A DNA stretch of 64,000 nt, from contig NZ_JAPEMM010000002.1 of NCBI RefSeq assembly GCF_026342735.1, positions 1,302,001 to 1,366,000 on the forward strand, written 5' to 3'. The position numbers and the translations under genes are program-made. The notes below the pieces were generated by a model. That model searched no databases, was not told where the DNA came from, and worked only from the letters and a program-made list of their open reading frames with translations. Every line of letters begins with the position of its first letter. Position 1 is the stretch's first letter. Of the stretch, positions 26,698 through 33,832 are shown piece by piece. This stretch comes from Streptomyces sp. NBC_00193 (GTDB lineage Bacteria; Actinomycetota; Actinomycetes; Streptomycetales; Streptomycetaceae).

Positions 26698-26977
26698 CGG
26701 GGGCGCTCCAGATGGTCCGCGGCGGGCGGTCCGGAGCCTGCCTTGGGCCTGTGGAGTGAGCGGGAACCAGCCGTACTGCGTCCGCTCCGGGGGCTGCGGA
26801 CAGGCCCCGGAGGCCCGCGTCACCGTCACCCTGTGCGATCACACAGGCGCGTTCAGGCCATTCGGTGACACAGCTCACTCCCGGTCGCGTGCACGGATTC
26901 GCCGCTTCACGCGTCTATCCCGTTGCCGGGCCCGCCTCACACGGTCCGGCACGAGATCCGCCGCAAGGGAGCGAGCC
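26698..26977 (+). other. 280-bp intergenic region before the ssgA-like gene
   Basis: No gene was seen here. It contains a GC-rich stretch, then the CCTGTG-N6-CACAGG palindrome at 26830-26847, and the promoter of the sporulation-type gene probably lies between about 26850 and 26960. Confidence 0.4.
26830..26847. promoter_or_regulatory. CRP-like palindrome GTG-N6-CAC upstream of ssg gene
   Basis: CCTGTG and CACAGG arms with a 6-bp spacer contain the GTG-N6-CAC core known for actinobacterial Crp sites. It lies 131 bp upstream of the SsgA-like start. The match is short and could be chance. Confidence 0.35.
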
Positions 26978-27394
26978 TTGATCACTGTCATCGAGCAGGC
27001 CGTGCAGGCCCGACTGGTCGCCACCGCGCCGAAGGTCGACACCGTACCCGTCACGCTCTGCTACGACCGGTCGGATCCCTTCGCCGTCCGGATGGCCTTT
27101 CCCGCGCCCGCGACCCTGGAGGGCGTCGAGGTCTCGTGGACGTTCTCGCGGGAGCTGCTGGAGTACGGACTGGACCGCCCGTCCGGCTGCGGGGACGTGC
27201 GCGTGCGCCCGTACGACGCCGACCGGACCACCGTGGAGTTCCACGCCCCCGAGGGGGTCGCGATCGTGCTGATGGTGACGGCCGAGCTGCACCGCTTCCT
27301 GGAGCGGGCCTCGACGATCGTGCCGCCCGGCCTGGAGCACCTGTACCTCGACATGGACCAGAGCCTCGCCGAGCTGATGCGCGACTCCTGCTGA
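26978..27394 (+). CDS. SsgA-like sporulation/cell-division regulator (SALP)
   Basis: A 138-residue SsgA-like protein, the family that controls septum placement and cell-wall remodelling during sporulation in streptomycetes. Family landmarks are PVTLCYDRSDPFAVRMAF near the N-terminus, WTFSRELLEYGLDRPSGCGDVRVRP in the middle, and FLERASTIVPPGLEHLYLDMDQSLAELM at the end. A TTG at 26978 is taken as start because AAGGGAG sits 6 bp upstream and it gives the normal family length; the longer ATG frame would add unrelated residues. Which of the numbered Ssg proteins it corresponds to cannot be decided by eye. It is monocistronic. Confidence 0.88.
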   Translation: MITVIEQAVQARLVATAPKVDTVPVTLCYDRSDPFAVRMAFPAPATLEGVEVSWTFSRELLEYGLDRPSGCGDVRVRPYDADRTTVEFHAPEGVAIVLMVTAELHRFLERASTIVPPGLEHLYLDMDQSLAELMRDSC

Positions 27395-27427
27395 CGCCTT
27401 GCTTGGATTCGCTTTAATTCGTTTGCC

Positions 27428-27443
27428 CGCGGCTCCGGCCGCG
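27428..27443 (+). promoter_or_regulatory. small hairpin in the ssg/ABC-F intergenic leader
   Basis: CGCGGC-TCCG-GCCGCG arms directly after an AT-rich stretch (GGATTCGCTTTAATTCGTTT). It could end the ssg transcript or be an early element of the ABC-F leader, which runs a further 146 bp to the start codon. Confidence 0.35.
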
Positions 27444-27589
27444 CCGTAGCTTCGTAGACGCCCCATCGCCGTCGAAACGGAGCAGGACGTTGTTCCTCTG
27501 AGGTCCGAGACACCGACCACCGCCCTCATCCGCGGTCCCCTGTGTCTCCCCCGCGTTGCACTCACCACTCACGCAACCTGGAGGCCTCC

Positions 27590-29230
27590 ATGAGTCCTGC
27601 TCCCATGTTCATCACCTGCTCCGACCTGTCCTTCGACTGGCCCGACGGAACCCCCGTCTTCGACGGGTTCCAACTGGCCGTCGGCCCCGGCCGTACCGGC
27701 CTGATCGGACGCAACGGCTGCGGCAAGTCCACGCTGCTCAAGCTCATCGCCGGGGAACTGACCCCGAGCGACGGCCAGTTGACCGTCGCCGGTACCGTCG
27801 GCCAGCTTCCGCAGACCGTCACCTTCGACACCTCCCTGCGGGTGGACGAGGCGCTCGGCGTCCACACCACCCGGGCCGCCCTGCACGCCATCGAGGCGGG
27901 CGAGGCGACCGAGGCCAACTTCGCGGCCGTCGGCGACGACTGGGACGTGGAGGAACGGGCCCTCGCCACGCTCGACCAGCTCGGGCTCGGCCGGATCGGA
28001 CTGGACCGCACCACCGGCGAACTGTCGGGCGGGGAGTGCGTGCTGCTCCGGCTGGCCGCGCTGCTGCTGAGCCGTCCGGACGTGCTGCTGCTGGACGAGC
28101 CCACCAACAACCTCGACCTGCGGGCCCGGCGCCGGCTGTACGCGGCCGTCGAATCCTGGTCCGGGGTGCTGCTCCTGGTCAGCCACGACCGGGAACTGCT
28201 GGACCGGGTCGACCAGATCGCCGACCTGCGCGACGGCGAACTCCGCTGGTACGGCGGAAACTTCACGGACTACGAGGAGATGCTCGCGGCCGAGCAGGAG
28301 GCGGCCGAGCGGATGGTCCGGGTCGCCGAGGGCGACGTACAGCGGCAGAAGCGCGAACTGGCGCAGGCCCAGGCCAAACTGGCCCGGCGCAAGCGGTACG
28401 GGCAGAAGATGTTCGAGACCAAGCGCGAGCCGAAGATCGTCATGGGCGCCCGCAAGCGCGCGGCGCAGGAGTCGGCGGGCAAGCACCGCATCATGCACAC
28501 CGAGAAGCTGGCGGAGGCGGAGGAACGTCTCGACCAGGCGGAGCTGGCGGTGCGCGACGACGCCGAGATCCGGATCAAACTGCCCGCCACCCAGGTCCCG
28601 CCGGGCCGCCGCGTGCTCACCCTGAGCGCACTGCACCCGGTCCACGGCGCCCCGGTCGCGGGCGAGTGGGAGCTGCGCGGTCCGGAGCGGATCGCGCTGG
28701 TGGGGGCCAACGGCTCGGGCAAGACCACGCTGCTGCGCACGATCGCGGGGGAACTGGCCCCGCTGTCGGGCGAGTCGGTGACCCATGTCCCGGCCCGGTT
28801 CCTGCCGCAGCGGCTCGACGTACTGGACGACGAGCGCTCGGTCGTGGAGAACGTGGCGCGGTTCGCCCCGCACGCGACGAACAACCTGATCCGGGCGCGG
28901 CTCGCGCACTTCCTGTTCCGGGGTGCGCGGGCGGACCGGCTGGCCGGCACCCTGTCGGGCGGCGAGCGGTTCCGGGCGACGCTGGCGGCACTGCTGCTCG
29001 CGGAGCCGGCCCCGCAGCTGCTCATGCTGGACGAGCCGACGAACAACCTGGACCTGGCGAGCGTACGGCAGTTGACCGATGCCCTGGATTCCTATGAAGG
29101 GGCGCTCGTGGTCGCGAGCCATGACGTGCCGTTCCTGGAGTCGATCGGCATCACGCGGTGGCTGCTGCTCGACGGCGGGATGCGGCCGACGACGGCCGAG
29201 GAGGTCCACCGGTCGCTGTGGCAGGGGTGA
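27590..29230 (+). CDS. ABC-F family ATPase (ribosome-associated, possible antibiotic-resistance protein)
   Basis: A 546-residue soluble protein with two ABC ATPase domains and no membrane segments. The first Walker A is GRNGCGKSTLLK (about 40-50), with signature SGGE and Walker B LLLDEPTNNLD. The second Walker A is GANGSGKTTLLR, with LSGGERFRATLAALLLAEP and LMLDEPTNNLD. A charged linker rich in Arg, Lys and Gln (about 245-330) joins them. This is the ABC-F layout; members act on the ribosome as translation factors or protect it from antibiotics. ATG at 27590 with GGAGG 6 bp upstream. The 195-bp non-coding leader could hold attenuation control, as in resistance ABC-F genes. Substrate class unknown. 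Confidence 0.88.
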   Translation: MSPAPMFITCSDLSFDWPDGTPVFDGFQLAVGPGRTGLIGRNGCGKSTLLKLIAGELTPSDGQLTVAGTVGQLPQTVTFDTSLRVDEALGVHTTRAALHAIEAGEATEANFAAVGDDWDVEERALATLDQLGLGRIGLDRTTGELSGGECVLLRLAALLLSRPDVLLLDEPTNNLDLRARRRLYAAVESWSGVLLLVSHDRELLDRVDQIADLRDGELRWYGGNFTDYEEMLAAEQEAAERMVRVAEGDVQRQKRELAQAQAKLARRKRYGQKMFETKREPKIVMGARKRAAQESAGKHRIMHTEKLAEAEERLDQAELAVRDDAEIRIKLPATQVPPGRRVLTLSALHPVHGAPVAGEWELRGPERIALVGANGSGKTTLLRTIAGELAPLSGESVTHVPARFLPQRLDVLDDERSVVENVARFAPHATNNLIRARLAHFLFRGARADRLAGTLSGGERFRATLAALLLAEPAPQLLMLDEPTNNLDLASVRQLTDALDSYEGALVVASHDVPFLESIGITRWLLLDGGMRPTTAEEVHRSLWQG

Positions 29231-29267
29231 CCCGCGCCGGCGAGTATCTGCACCAGCGGGTACCGCG

Positions 29268-29735
29268 CTAACGCGGCAAGGGCAGTAAGGCCCAGGACTT
29301 GGTGCCGCCCATCGGGGTGAGCACCGGGGTGAGTCCCCAGTCCCCGCCACAGGCCTCGACCACCGCCGACAGCAGCCACATCCCGCGGCTGCGCCGGCTC
29401 CGGCACTCCTCGCTCGCCTCGGGCGAGGAGTGCGCGGGGTGCTGGTCGAAGACGACGATCCGCAGCGCGTCGAACTGCCAGCGGACCTTCAGCACCATCT
29501 CCTTGTCGGGCGTGAACCGGTAGGCGCAGGCCACGAGTTCGGAGGCGGCCAGCGCCGCGTTGTCGCACAGGTCGGGCAGTCCGTGCCGGTCGAGCAGGGA
29601 CCGCAGGGCGCCCCGGGCGCTGCCCGCACAGTGGGCGCCGCCCGGCAGGCCTATGGAGTAGCTCAGTTTCTCCGCCCCTGGCGGGGCCTGCCGGAACTCG
29701 TGGACCGACCGCAGGCCACGGAGAGTGCCCGTCAT
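29268..29735 (-). CDS. anti-sigma-factor-like ATP-binding protein of a WhiJ-type trio
   Basis: A 155-residue HATPase_c-type protein. Residues RGALRSLLDRHGLPDLCDNAALAASELVACAYRFTP contain the N-box ASELV with the usual Asn shifted or lost, and RRSRGMWLLSAVVEACGGDWGLTP corresponds to the glycine-rich lid. Such small ATPases are related to RsbW and occur in streptomycetes next to a WhiJ-like HTH protein and a DUF397 protein, the arrangement seen here. The ATG at 29735 with a GGAG site is preferred to the longer frame. It is divergent from the HTH gene across nested inverted repeats. The weak N-box may mean altered ATP binding. Confidence 0.75.
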   Translation of the reverse strand: MTGTLRGLRSVHEFRQAPPGAEKLSYSIGLPGGAHCAGSARGALRSLLDRHGLPDLCDNAALAASELVACAYRFTPDKEMVLKVRWQFDALRIVVFDQHPAHSSPEASEECRSRRSRGMWLLSAVVEACGGDWGLTPVLTPMGGTKSWALLPLPR

Positions 29736-29780
29736 CGTGCTGCTCCAAGGTTCTGAGGTGCTGAATGCGCTGATGGCCGT

Positions 29781-29874
29781 GTGGTCATACAAGAGCTGGA
29801 GGTCGCCCCGTGTGAGACTTGCGCTACCGACCGTAGCGCAACGTGGTGCACAGTGCTACTACTTGTACGACCAC
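29781..29874. promoter_or_regulatory. outer inverted repeat of a nested operator
   Basis: GTGGTCATACAAG (29781-29793) and its inverted copy CTTGTACGACCAC (29862-29874) match at 12 of 13 positions. They lie almost symmetrically around the inner palindrome at 29819-29841, in the divergent promoter region of the regulator trio. Two identical operator half-elements in inverted order fit binding by the adjacent HTH protein. Confidence 0.65.
29819..29841. promoter_or_regulatory. inner 23-bp palindrome of the nested operator
   Basis: Perfect 9-bp arms TTGCGCTAC and GTAGCGCAA with a 5-bp spacer, centred at 29830 between the divergent ATPase and HTH genes. Confidence 0.65.
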
Positions 29875-29948
29875 TTGATGTTTTCTCATGGCATTTCCGG
29901 ACTCGTGCGCATGCTCCCGCCTGCCCTCGACCGGAGGAGAGGGGACCT

Positions 29949-30800
29949 GTGCCACCGAGGAGTACACCGACCGCACGCCAGCAGCGCCTGGGCTCCGAGC
30001 TGCGCAAACTCCGCGAGCAGTCGGGCATGACGGTGCAGCAGGCCGCGGCGCTCATGGGGGTGGACCGCACCAGGATCCCCAACATCGAATCCGGCCGGAT
30101 CGCCATCGGCGCCGAGCGTGTCCGCACCCTCGCCTTCAACTACGACTGCCCCGACACGGGGCTGGTCGACCTACTCGCCTCCATGGCCCAGGAGCGCGAG
30201 AAGGGGTGGTGGGAGCAGCACCGGGGGATGCTGCCGCCCGCACTCCTGGACATCTGCGAACTGGAGCACCACTCCGTCGCGTTGCACACCGCCGTCACCA
30301 CGCACATACCCGGACTGCTGCAGACCGAGGCGCACGCGCGGGCCGTCTTCGACACCGCCGACCCGCCGCTGCCCGAGCCCGACCTGCAGGCGCGGCTCGC
30401 CCTGCGGATGCACCGCCAGCAGGTGTTCGCCCGCGAAGCACCGCCGTTGTACGAGGCGGTGGTGCACGAGGCCGCGCTGCGGATGCAGTTCGGCGGCCCG
30501 AAGGTGGCCCGGGCCCAGCTCGAACACATACTGGAGCAGTCGGAGCGGGCGCGTACGACCGTGCGCGTGATTCCGTTCACCGCCGGCGGGTTCCCCGGCG
30601 CCGGCCAGTCCTTCACGTACGCGGCCGCCACGATCAGCGAGCTGGACACCGTGCAGCTCGACAGTTCGCACGGCTCGATGTTGCTGGATTCGCAGATGAA
30701 GCTGCTCCGCTACCGGGGCCTGCTGGAGCGGCTGCGCTCCCTGGCGCTGCCGGCCCGCGCGTCCCGCGATTTCATCCGCGCCATCGCACGGACCCTCTGA
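29949..30800 (+). CDS. WhiJ-like helix-turn-helix regulator (XRE HTH plus DUF5753)
   Basis: A 283-residue regulator. The N-terminal HTH is at about 10-65 (LGSELRKLREQSGMTVQQAAALMGVDRTRIPNIESGRI). The remainder is a DUF5753 domain, recognisable by GLVDLLASMAQEREKGWW, ELEHHSVALHTAVTTHIPGLLQTEAHARAVF and the C-terminal DTVQLDSSHGS region. WhiJ homologues of this build regulate developmental genes in streptomycetes and are encoded with a small ATPase and a DUF397 protein, as here. The GTG at 29949 has a strong GGAGAGGGGA site; the longer upstream frame would cover the operator region. Confidence 0.87.
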   Translation: MPPRSTPTARQQRLGSELRKLREQSGMTVQQAAALMGVDRTRIPNIESGRIAIGAERVRTLAFNYDCPDTGLVDLLASMAQEREKGWWEQHRGMLPPALLDICELEHHSVALHTAVTTHIPGLLQTEAHARAVFDTADPPLPEPDLQARLALRMHRQQVFAREAPPLYEAVVHEAALRMQFGGPKVARAQLEHILEQSERARTTVRVIPFTAGGFPGAGQSFTYAAATISELDTVQLDSSHGSMLLDSQMKLLRYRGLLERLRSLALPARASRDFIRAIARTL

Positions 30801-30859
30801 CCGGGCCGACCGGCTGACTGACCACCTGACCGGATCCGACGAGGAGACGAGAGAACGAC

Positions 30860-31108
30860 ATGGGCACGAAGAGCACGACCCCGGCCACCCCGGCCGCGCC
30901 GGCTACCCCGTCGGCGACGGCCGGCATCGCGTGGGACGAGGCATTCTGCAGCGAGGGGGCGAACTGTTTCCGCTTCGGCCGGGACGCCGAGGGGAAGGCG
31001 TACATCGGAACCACCGACTCCGCCGCCTACGTCACCGACTCGATCGATGCGCTCCGTGCGCTGATCTCGGCCGTCAAGGCGGGAGCAGCGGACCACCTGC
31101 TGGCGTGA
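30860..31108 (+). CDS. DUF397-family small protein of the WhiJ-type trio
   Basis: An 82-residue protein. The first 25 residues are a Thr/Ala/Pro-rich linker. Residues 26-82 are the DUF397 core (WDEAFCSEGANCFRFGRDAEGKAYIGTTDSA, then ALRALISAVKAGAADHLL). In related loci such proteins are partners or antagonists of the adjacent HTH regulator. It follows the HTH gene by 59 bp on the same strand and is probably co-transcribed. The two cysteines in FCSEGANCF are spaced to allow metal or disulphide chemistry, but that is only a possibility. Confidence 0.8.
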   Translation: MGTKSTTPATPAAPATPSATAGIAWDEAFCSEGANCFRFGRDAEGKAYIGTTDSAAYVTDSIDALRALISAVKAGAADHLLA

Positions 31109-31274
31109 CTTTAGTCCCTTCAGGCCACTCCACACCCCCCTCAAACTGCACAGATAACGGGACGTAACCAGACAGAGGTCCCCTTGGGGCTTGGCTGGTC
31201 TTGATGTCGCGCTTAACCTACGACTCCGTAGGCTACGGAACCGTAGGTAAGTCTCTTTGCACCCAGGAGTACCC
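31109..31274 (+). other. promoter region of the acyl-ACP desaturase gene
   Basis: A 166-bp non-coding stretch. A short CCCC-TT-GGGG hairpin near 31180 may end the DUF397 transcript, and the tandem palindromes at 31217-31246 occupy the desaturase promoter. Confidence 0.4.
31217..31246. promoter_or_regulatory. two abutting palindromes in the desaturase promoter
   Basis: CCTACG-N4-CGTAGG (31217-31232) is followed without a gap by CTACGG-N2-CCGTAG (31233-31246). Both are perfect. They end 28 bp before the GTG start of the desaturase gene. Paired palindromes of this kind are typical of TetR-family operators bound by two dimers. Confidence 0.65.
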
Positions 31275-32246
31275 GTGACGATCACCTCTCCCCACCTCGG
31301 CAGCTCGGAGGCGTGGACGGACGCCAAGCTGCTGTTCGCGCTGGAAGAGGTGGTCGAGAAGGAACTCAACCGCCATCTGAAGGTCACCAAGGACTGGATG
31401 CCCCACGAGTACGTCCCGTGGAGCGACGGCCGCAACTTCCCCGGCTTCTTCGAGGACGGCGAAGCCTGGGACCCGCAGCAGTCCAAGGTCACCGAGATCG
31501 GCAAGATCGCGCTCGTCGTGAACCTGCTGACCGAGGACAACCTCCCCAGCTACCACCACGAGATCGCCTCGCTTTTCGGCCGCAACGGCGCCTGGGGCAC
31601 CTGGGTGCACCGCTGGACCGCCGAGGAGGGCCGCCACGGCATCGTCATGCGCGACTACCTGCTGGCCTCGCGCGCCGTGGACCCGGACAAGCTCGAAGCA
31701 TTCCGGATGCAGCACATGTCGGAGGGGTTCGAGTCCGACAACCGCCACTCGATGCTCCACTCCGTGGCGTACGTGGCCTTCCAGGAGCTCGCGACCCGCA
31801 TCTCGCACCGCAACACCGGCCACCAGTCCGGTGACCCGGTCTGCGACCGCATGCTGGCCCGCATCGCGCAGGACGAGAACCTGCACATGGTCTTCTACCG
31901 CAACCTGCTGGGCGCGGCCTTCGAGCTCGCCCCGGACCTGACGATGCAGGCCGTACGGGACGTCGTGGTCGACTTCCGGATGCCCGGACACGGGATGCCC
32001 GGCTTCGAGCGGATGGCCGCGCAGATGGCGATCGGCGGGGTCTACAACCTGCGGATCCACCACGACGACGTGCTGAGCCCCGTGATCCGCTTCCTGAAGA
32101 TCATGGAGATCGACGGCCTCGGCCCCGATGGGCAGAAGGCCCAGGAGGAGCTGGGTCTCTTCATGGACGGCCTGGACTCCGAGGCCCGCAAGTTCGACGA
32201 GCGGCTGGCCGCCCGCGCGGCGCGCATCGCGGCCCGCAAGGCCTGA
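31275..32246 (+). CDS. desA: acyl-[acyl-carrier-protein] desaturase (stearoyl-ACP desaturase type)
   Basis: Soluble di-iron enzyme predicted to introduce a double bond into acyl-ACP or acyl-CoA. The 323-residue product has the ferritin-like di-iron ligands: Glu in LLTEDNLPSYHHEI, the EEGRHG motif in HRWTAEEGRHGIVMRDYL, a further Glu in AFQELATRISHRN, and the second ExxH in AQDENLHMVFYRNLL. This is the plant-type acyl-ACP desaturase family found in actinobacteria. The GTG at 31275 follows an AGGAG site and is preferred to the ATG at 31257. The tandem palindromes just upstream indicate strong transcriptional control, probably responding to acyl-CoA or membrane state. Confidence 0.87.
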   Translation: MTITSPHLGSSEAWTDAKLLFALEEVVEKELNRHLKVTKDWMPHEYVPWSDGRNFPGFFEDGEAWDPQQSKVTEIGKIALVVNLLTEDNLPSYHHEIASLFGRNGAWGTWVHRWTAEEGRHGIVMRDYLLASRAVDPDKLEAFRMQHMSEGFESDNRHSMLHSVAYVAFQELATRISHRNTGHQSGDPVCDRMLARIAQDENLHMVFYRNLLGAAFELAPDLTMQAVRDVVVDFRMPGHGMPGFERMAAQMAIGGVYNLRIHHDDVLSPVIRFLKIMEIDGLGPDGQKAQEELGLFMDGLDSEARKFDERLAARAARIAARKA

Positions 32247-32318
32247 TCGCACCGTCTGACCACACCGCACCCGCCGACCTGACCGGTTTCCGCTCGCTCG
32301 GGCGGGTGACGACGATTG

Positions 32319-32345
32319 CCCTGGCAGAGCCCCGCTCTGCCAGGG
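32319..32345 (+). terminator. hairpin terminator of desA overlapping the next ribosome-binding site
   Basis: Perfect 11-bp arms CCCTGGCAGAG/CTCTGCCAGGG with a CCCCG loop, followed by TTTCGT. The 3' arm contains AGGG, the only plausible Shine-Dalgarno for the ATG at 32353, 7 bp away. Confidence 0.85.
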
Positions 32346-32352
32346 TTTCGTC

Positions 32353-32664
32353 ATGACCGCCATGACGCCGCTCCAGGTCGAGATCGACCAGCTGGCCCGC
32401 CTCACCAACGCCCTGGACACCTCGCTGACCGCGCTGCGCGAGGCCCGGCGGGAGCTGGACCACGTACGGGCCGACCAGCTGGGCACGGCGGACCTCGACG
32501 CGGCGTGCGACGGCTTCCAGGAGAGATGGGGCCACGGCACCAAGGAGCTCGCGGGGCGGATCAAGACCGTGCGCGAGGGCGTGCGCCGCAGCGCCGCCGA
32601 GTACGCGGAGCTCGACGAGGCCATCCGCGCGGCCTTCCGGCAGGCGGCGTCCATCCGTGGCTGA
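32353..32664 (+). CDS. small WXG100-like helical protein
   Basis: A 103-residue, almost entirely helical acidic/basic protein: heptad-like patterns in QVEIDQLARLTNALDTSLTALREARRELDHV, then a turn with WGHG (Trp58), then a second helix to the C-terminus. This helical hairpin with a central WxG is the pattern of ESAT-6/WXG100 proteins exported by type VII secretion. Met4 at 32362 is an alternative start. The stop overlaps the next gene by 8 bp, so translation is coupled. No secretion ATPase is visible in the window. The ribosome-binding site lies in the preceding terminator stem. Confidence 0.6.
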   Translation: MTAMTPLQVEIDQLARLTNALDTSLTALREARRELDHVRADQLGTADLDAACDGFQERWGHGTKELAGRIKTVREGVRRSAAEYAELDEAIRAAFRQAASIRG

Positions 32665-33832
32665 CTCCCCCGTGGTCGGCATCACCCCGGCCGGGCACAC
32701 CGCCCTCGATCACGCCGCGCTCGGCTTCGACCCGGCCCCGGGGAGCCCGGATGCGGTACTGGCCCTGGCGAAGAAGCTCCGTTCCTCGGCGGACTGCCTC
32801 GCGGAGAGCTCCCGCGTCGTCGACGCCCTGGTCTCCCACAGCTCGGCCTGGCAGGGCGAGGCCGCCACCGCCTTCCGCGCCTCGCTGTCGCGGGAGCTCC
32901 CCCGTCACCTCCACGCGGCCCACACCTCCCTGGCGGAGGCGGCGCGCGGGCTGACCGGCTGGCACGACACCCTGGCCGCGCACCGCACCCTGGCCTCCCG
33001 CTACGCCTCCCTGGCCACTGCGGCCACCACCGAGGAGGCCCTCACCGACGCCCGCCTCCTGGCCCGTGAACTGGCCTCGGAGCACTCGGCGGCGGCCCGC
33101 AGAGTGGCGCGCACGCTGACCGCGACGGCGGAGCGGCTGGCGCCGAAGGAGCCCGGGGTGCTGGAGTCGGTCTGGAACAAGATCGTCGAGGATCCGGCCG
33201 ACGCCCTCTCGAACGCGGCGGCCATTCTGGGTGCCGCCGGTGCGGGCATCGCCCTCTTCTTCCCGCCGGCCGGGATGGCGGTGATGCTCGTAGCGGGCGG
33301 GCTCTCGCTGGCCGCCCTGACCGCGCACCTCGCGGACCCCGGCTTCCGCAAGCCGCTGACCGAGGGTTTCACCCGGGGCAAGTTCGACGCCGCGTTCTGG
33401 AAGAACGGCGTGACCCTGCTCGGCGACGGCCTCGGCGCCGTTCCGGGCGTGGCCGCGGTCGCCTCGGGCGCGCGGGCCGGTACGGTCGCGGCCCGCGCGG
33501 CCATGGCGGTCCCGGAGGCCGGCGCCCTGGCGGGCGTGTCCCCGGGCGCGGGTGCCTTCGCCCGTACGACGTGGAACACGGCGGACGAGCTGCGGAAGGT
33601 GGAGAGCCCGCTCGCGGCGTGGGCACTGCGGTCCTCGACGCCCGAGGTCAGGGAGCGGGTGGGGGTGGCCGTGGCCGGCACCGGAGCGGCCACGGCCGCC
33701 GCCGACTACACCGGCGACGACGCCGCCGTGGACCGCGGCTCCACGGCGGTGGACGGCACCCGTCTCGTCGTGGAGGACGGTCCGTCCACGGCCGCGAAGT
33801 CGGCCCGCCTCTGGACGCTGGTGCAGCCGTGA
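32657..33832 (+). CDS. putative type VII secretion-associated protein (N-terminal WXG-like domain)
   Basis: A 391-residue protein. Residues 30-150 are helical with a WQG turn at 65-67 (HSSAWQGEAATAFRASLSREL), resembling a WXG100/LXG-type secretion domain. Residues about 185-240 hold hydrophobic, glycine-rich helices (AAAILGAAGAGIALFFPPAGMAVMLVAGGLSLAALTAHL) that could insert into membranes. The rest is Ala/Gly/Thr-rich with no recognised toxin motif. The GTG start lies inside the previous gene and the stop overlaps the next (GTGA), so the three genes are a tight operon. It is probably an exported effector-like protein or scaffold; this is inference from architecture only. Confidence 0.55.
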   Translation: MADSPVVGITPAGHTALDHAALGFDPAPGSPDAVLALAKKLRSSADCLAESSRVVDALVSHSSAWQGEAATAFRASLSRELPRHLHAAHTSLAEAARGLTGWHDTLAAHRTLASRYASLATAATTEEALTDARLLARELASEHSAAARRVARTLTATAERLAPKEPGVLESVWNKIVEDPADALSNAAAILGAAGAGIALFFPPAGMAVMLVAGGLSLAALTAHLADPGFRKPLTEGFTRGKFDAAFWKNGVTLLGDGLGAVPGVAAVASGARAGTVAARAAMAVPEAGALAGVSPGAGAFARTTWNTADELRKVESPLAAWALRSSTPEVRERVGVAVAGTGAATAAADYTGDDAAVDRGSTAVDGTRLVVEDGPSTAAKSARLWTLVQP

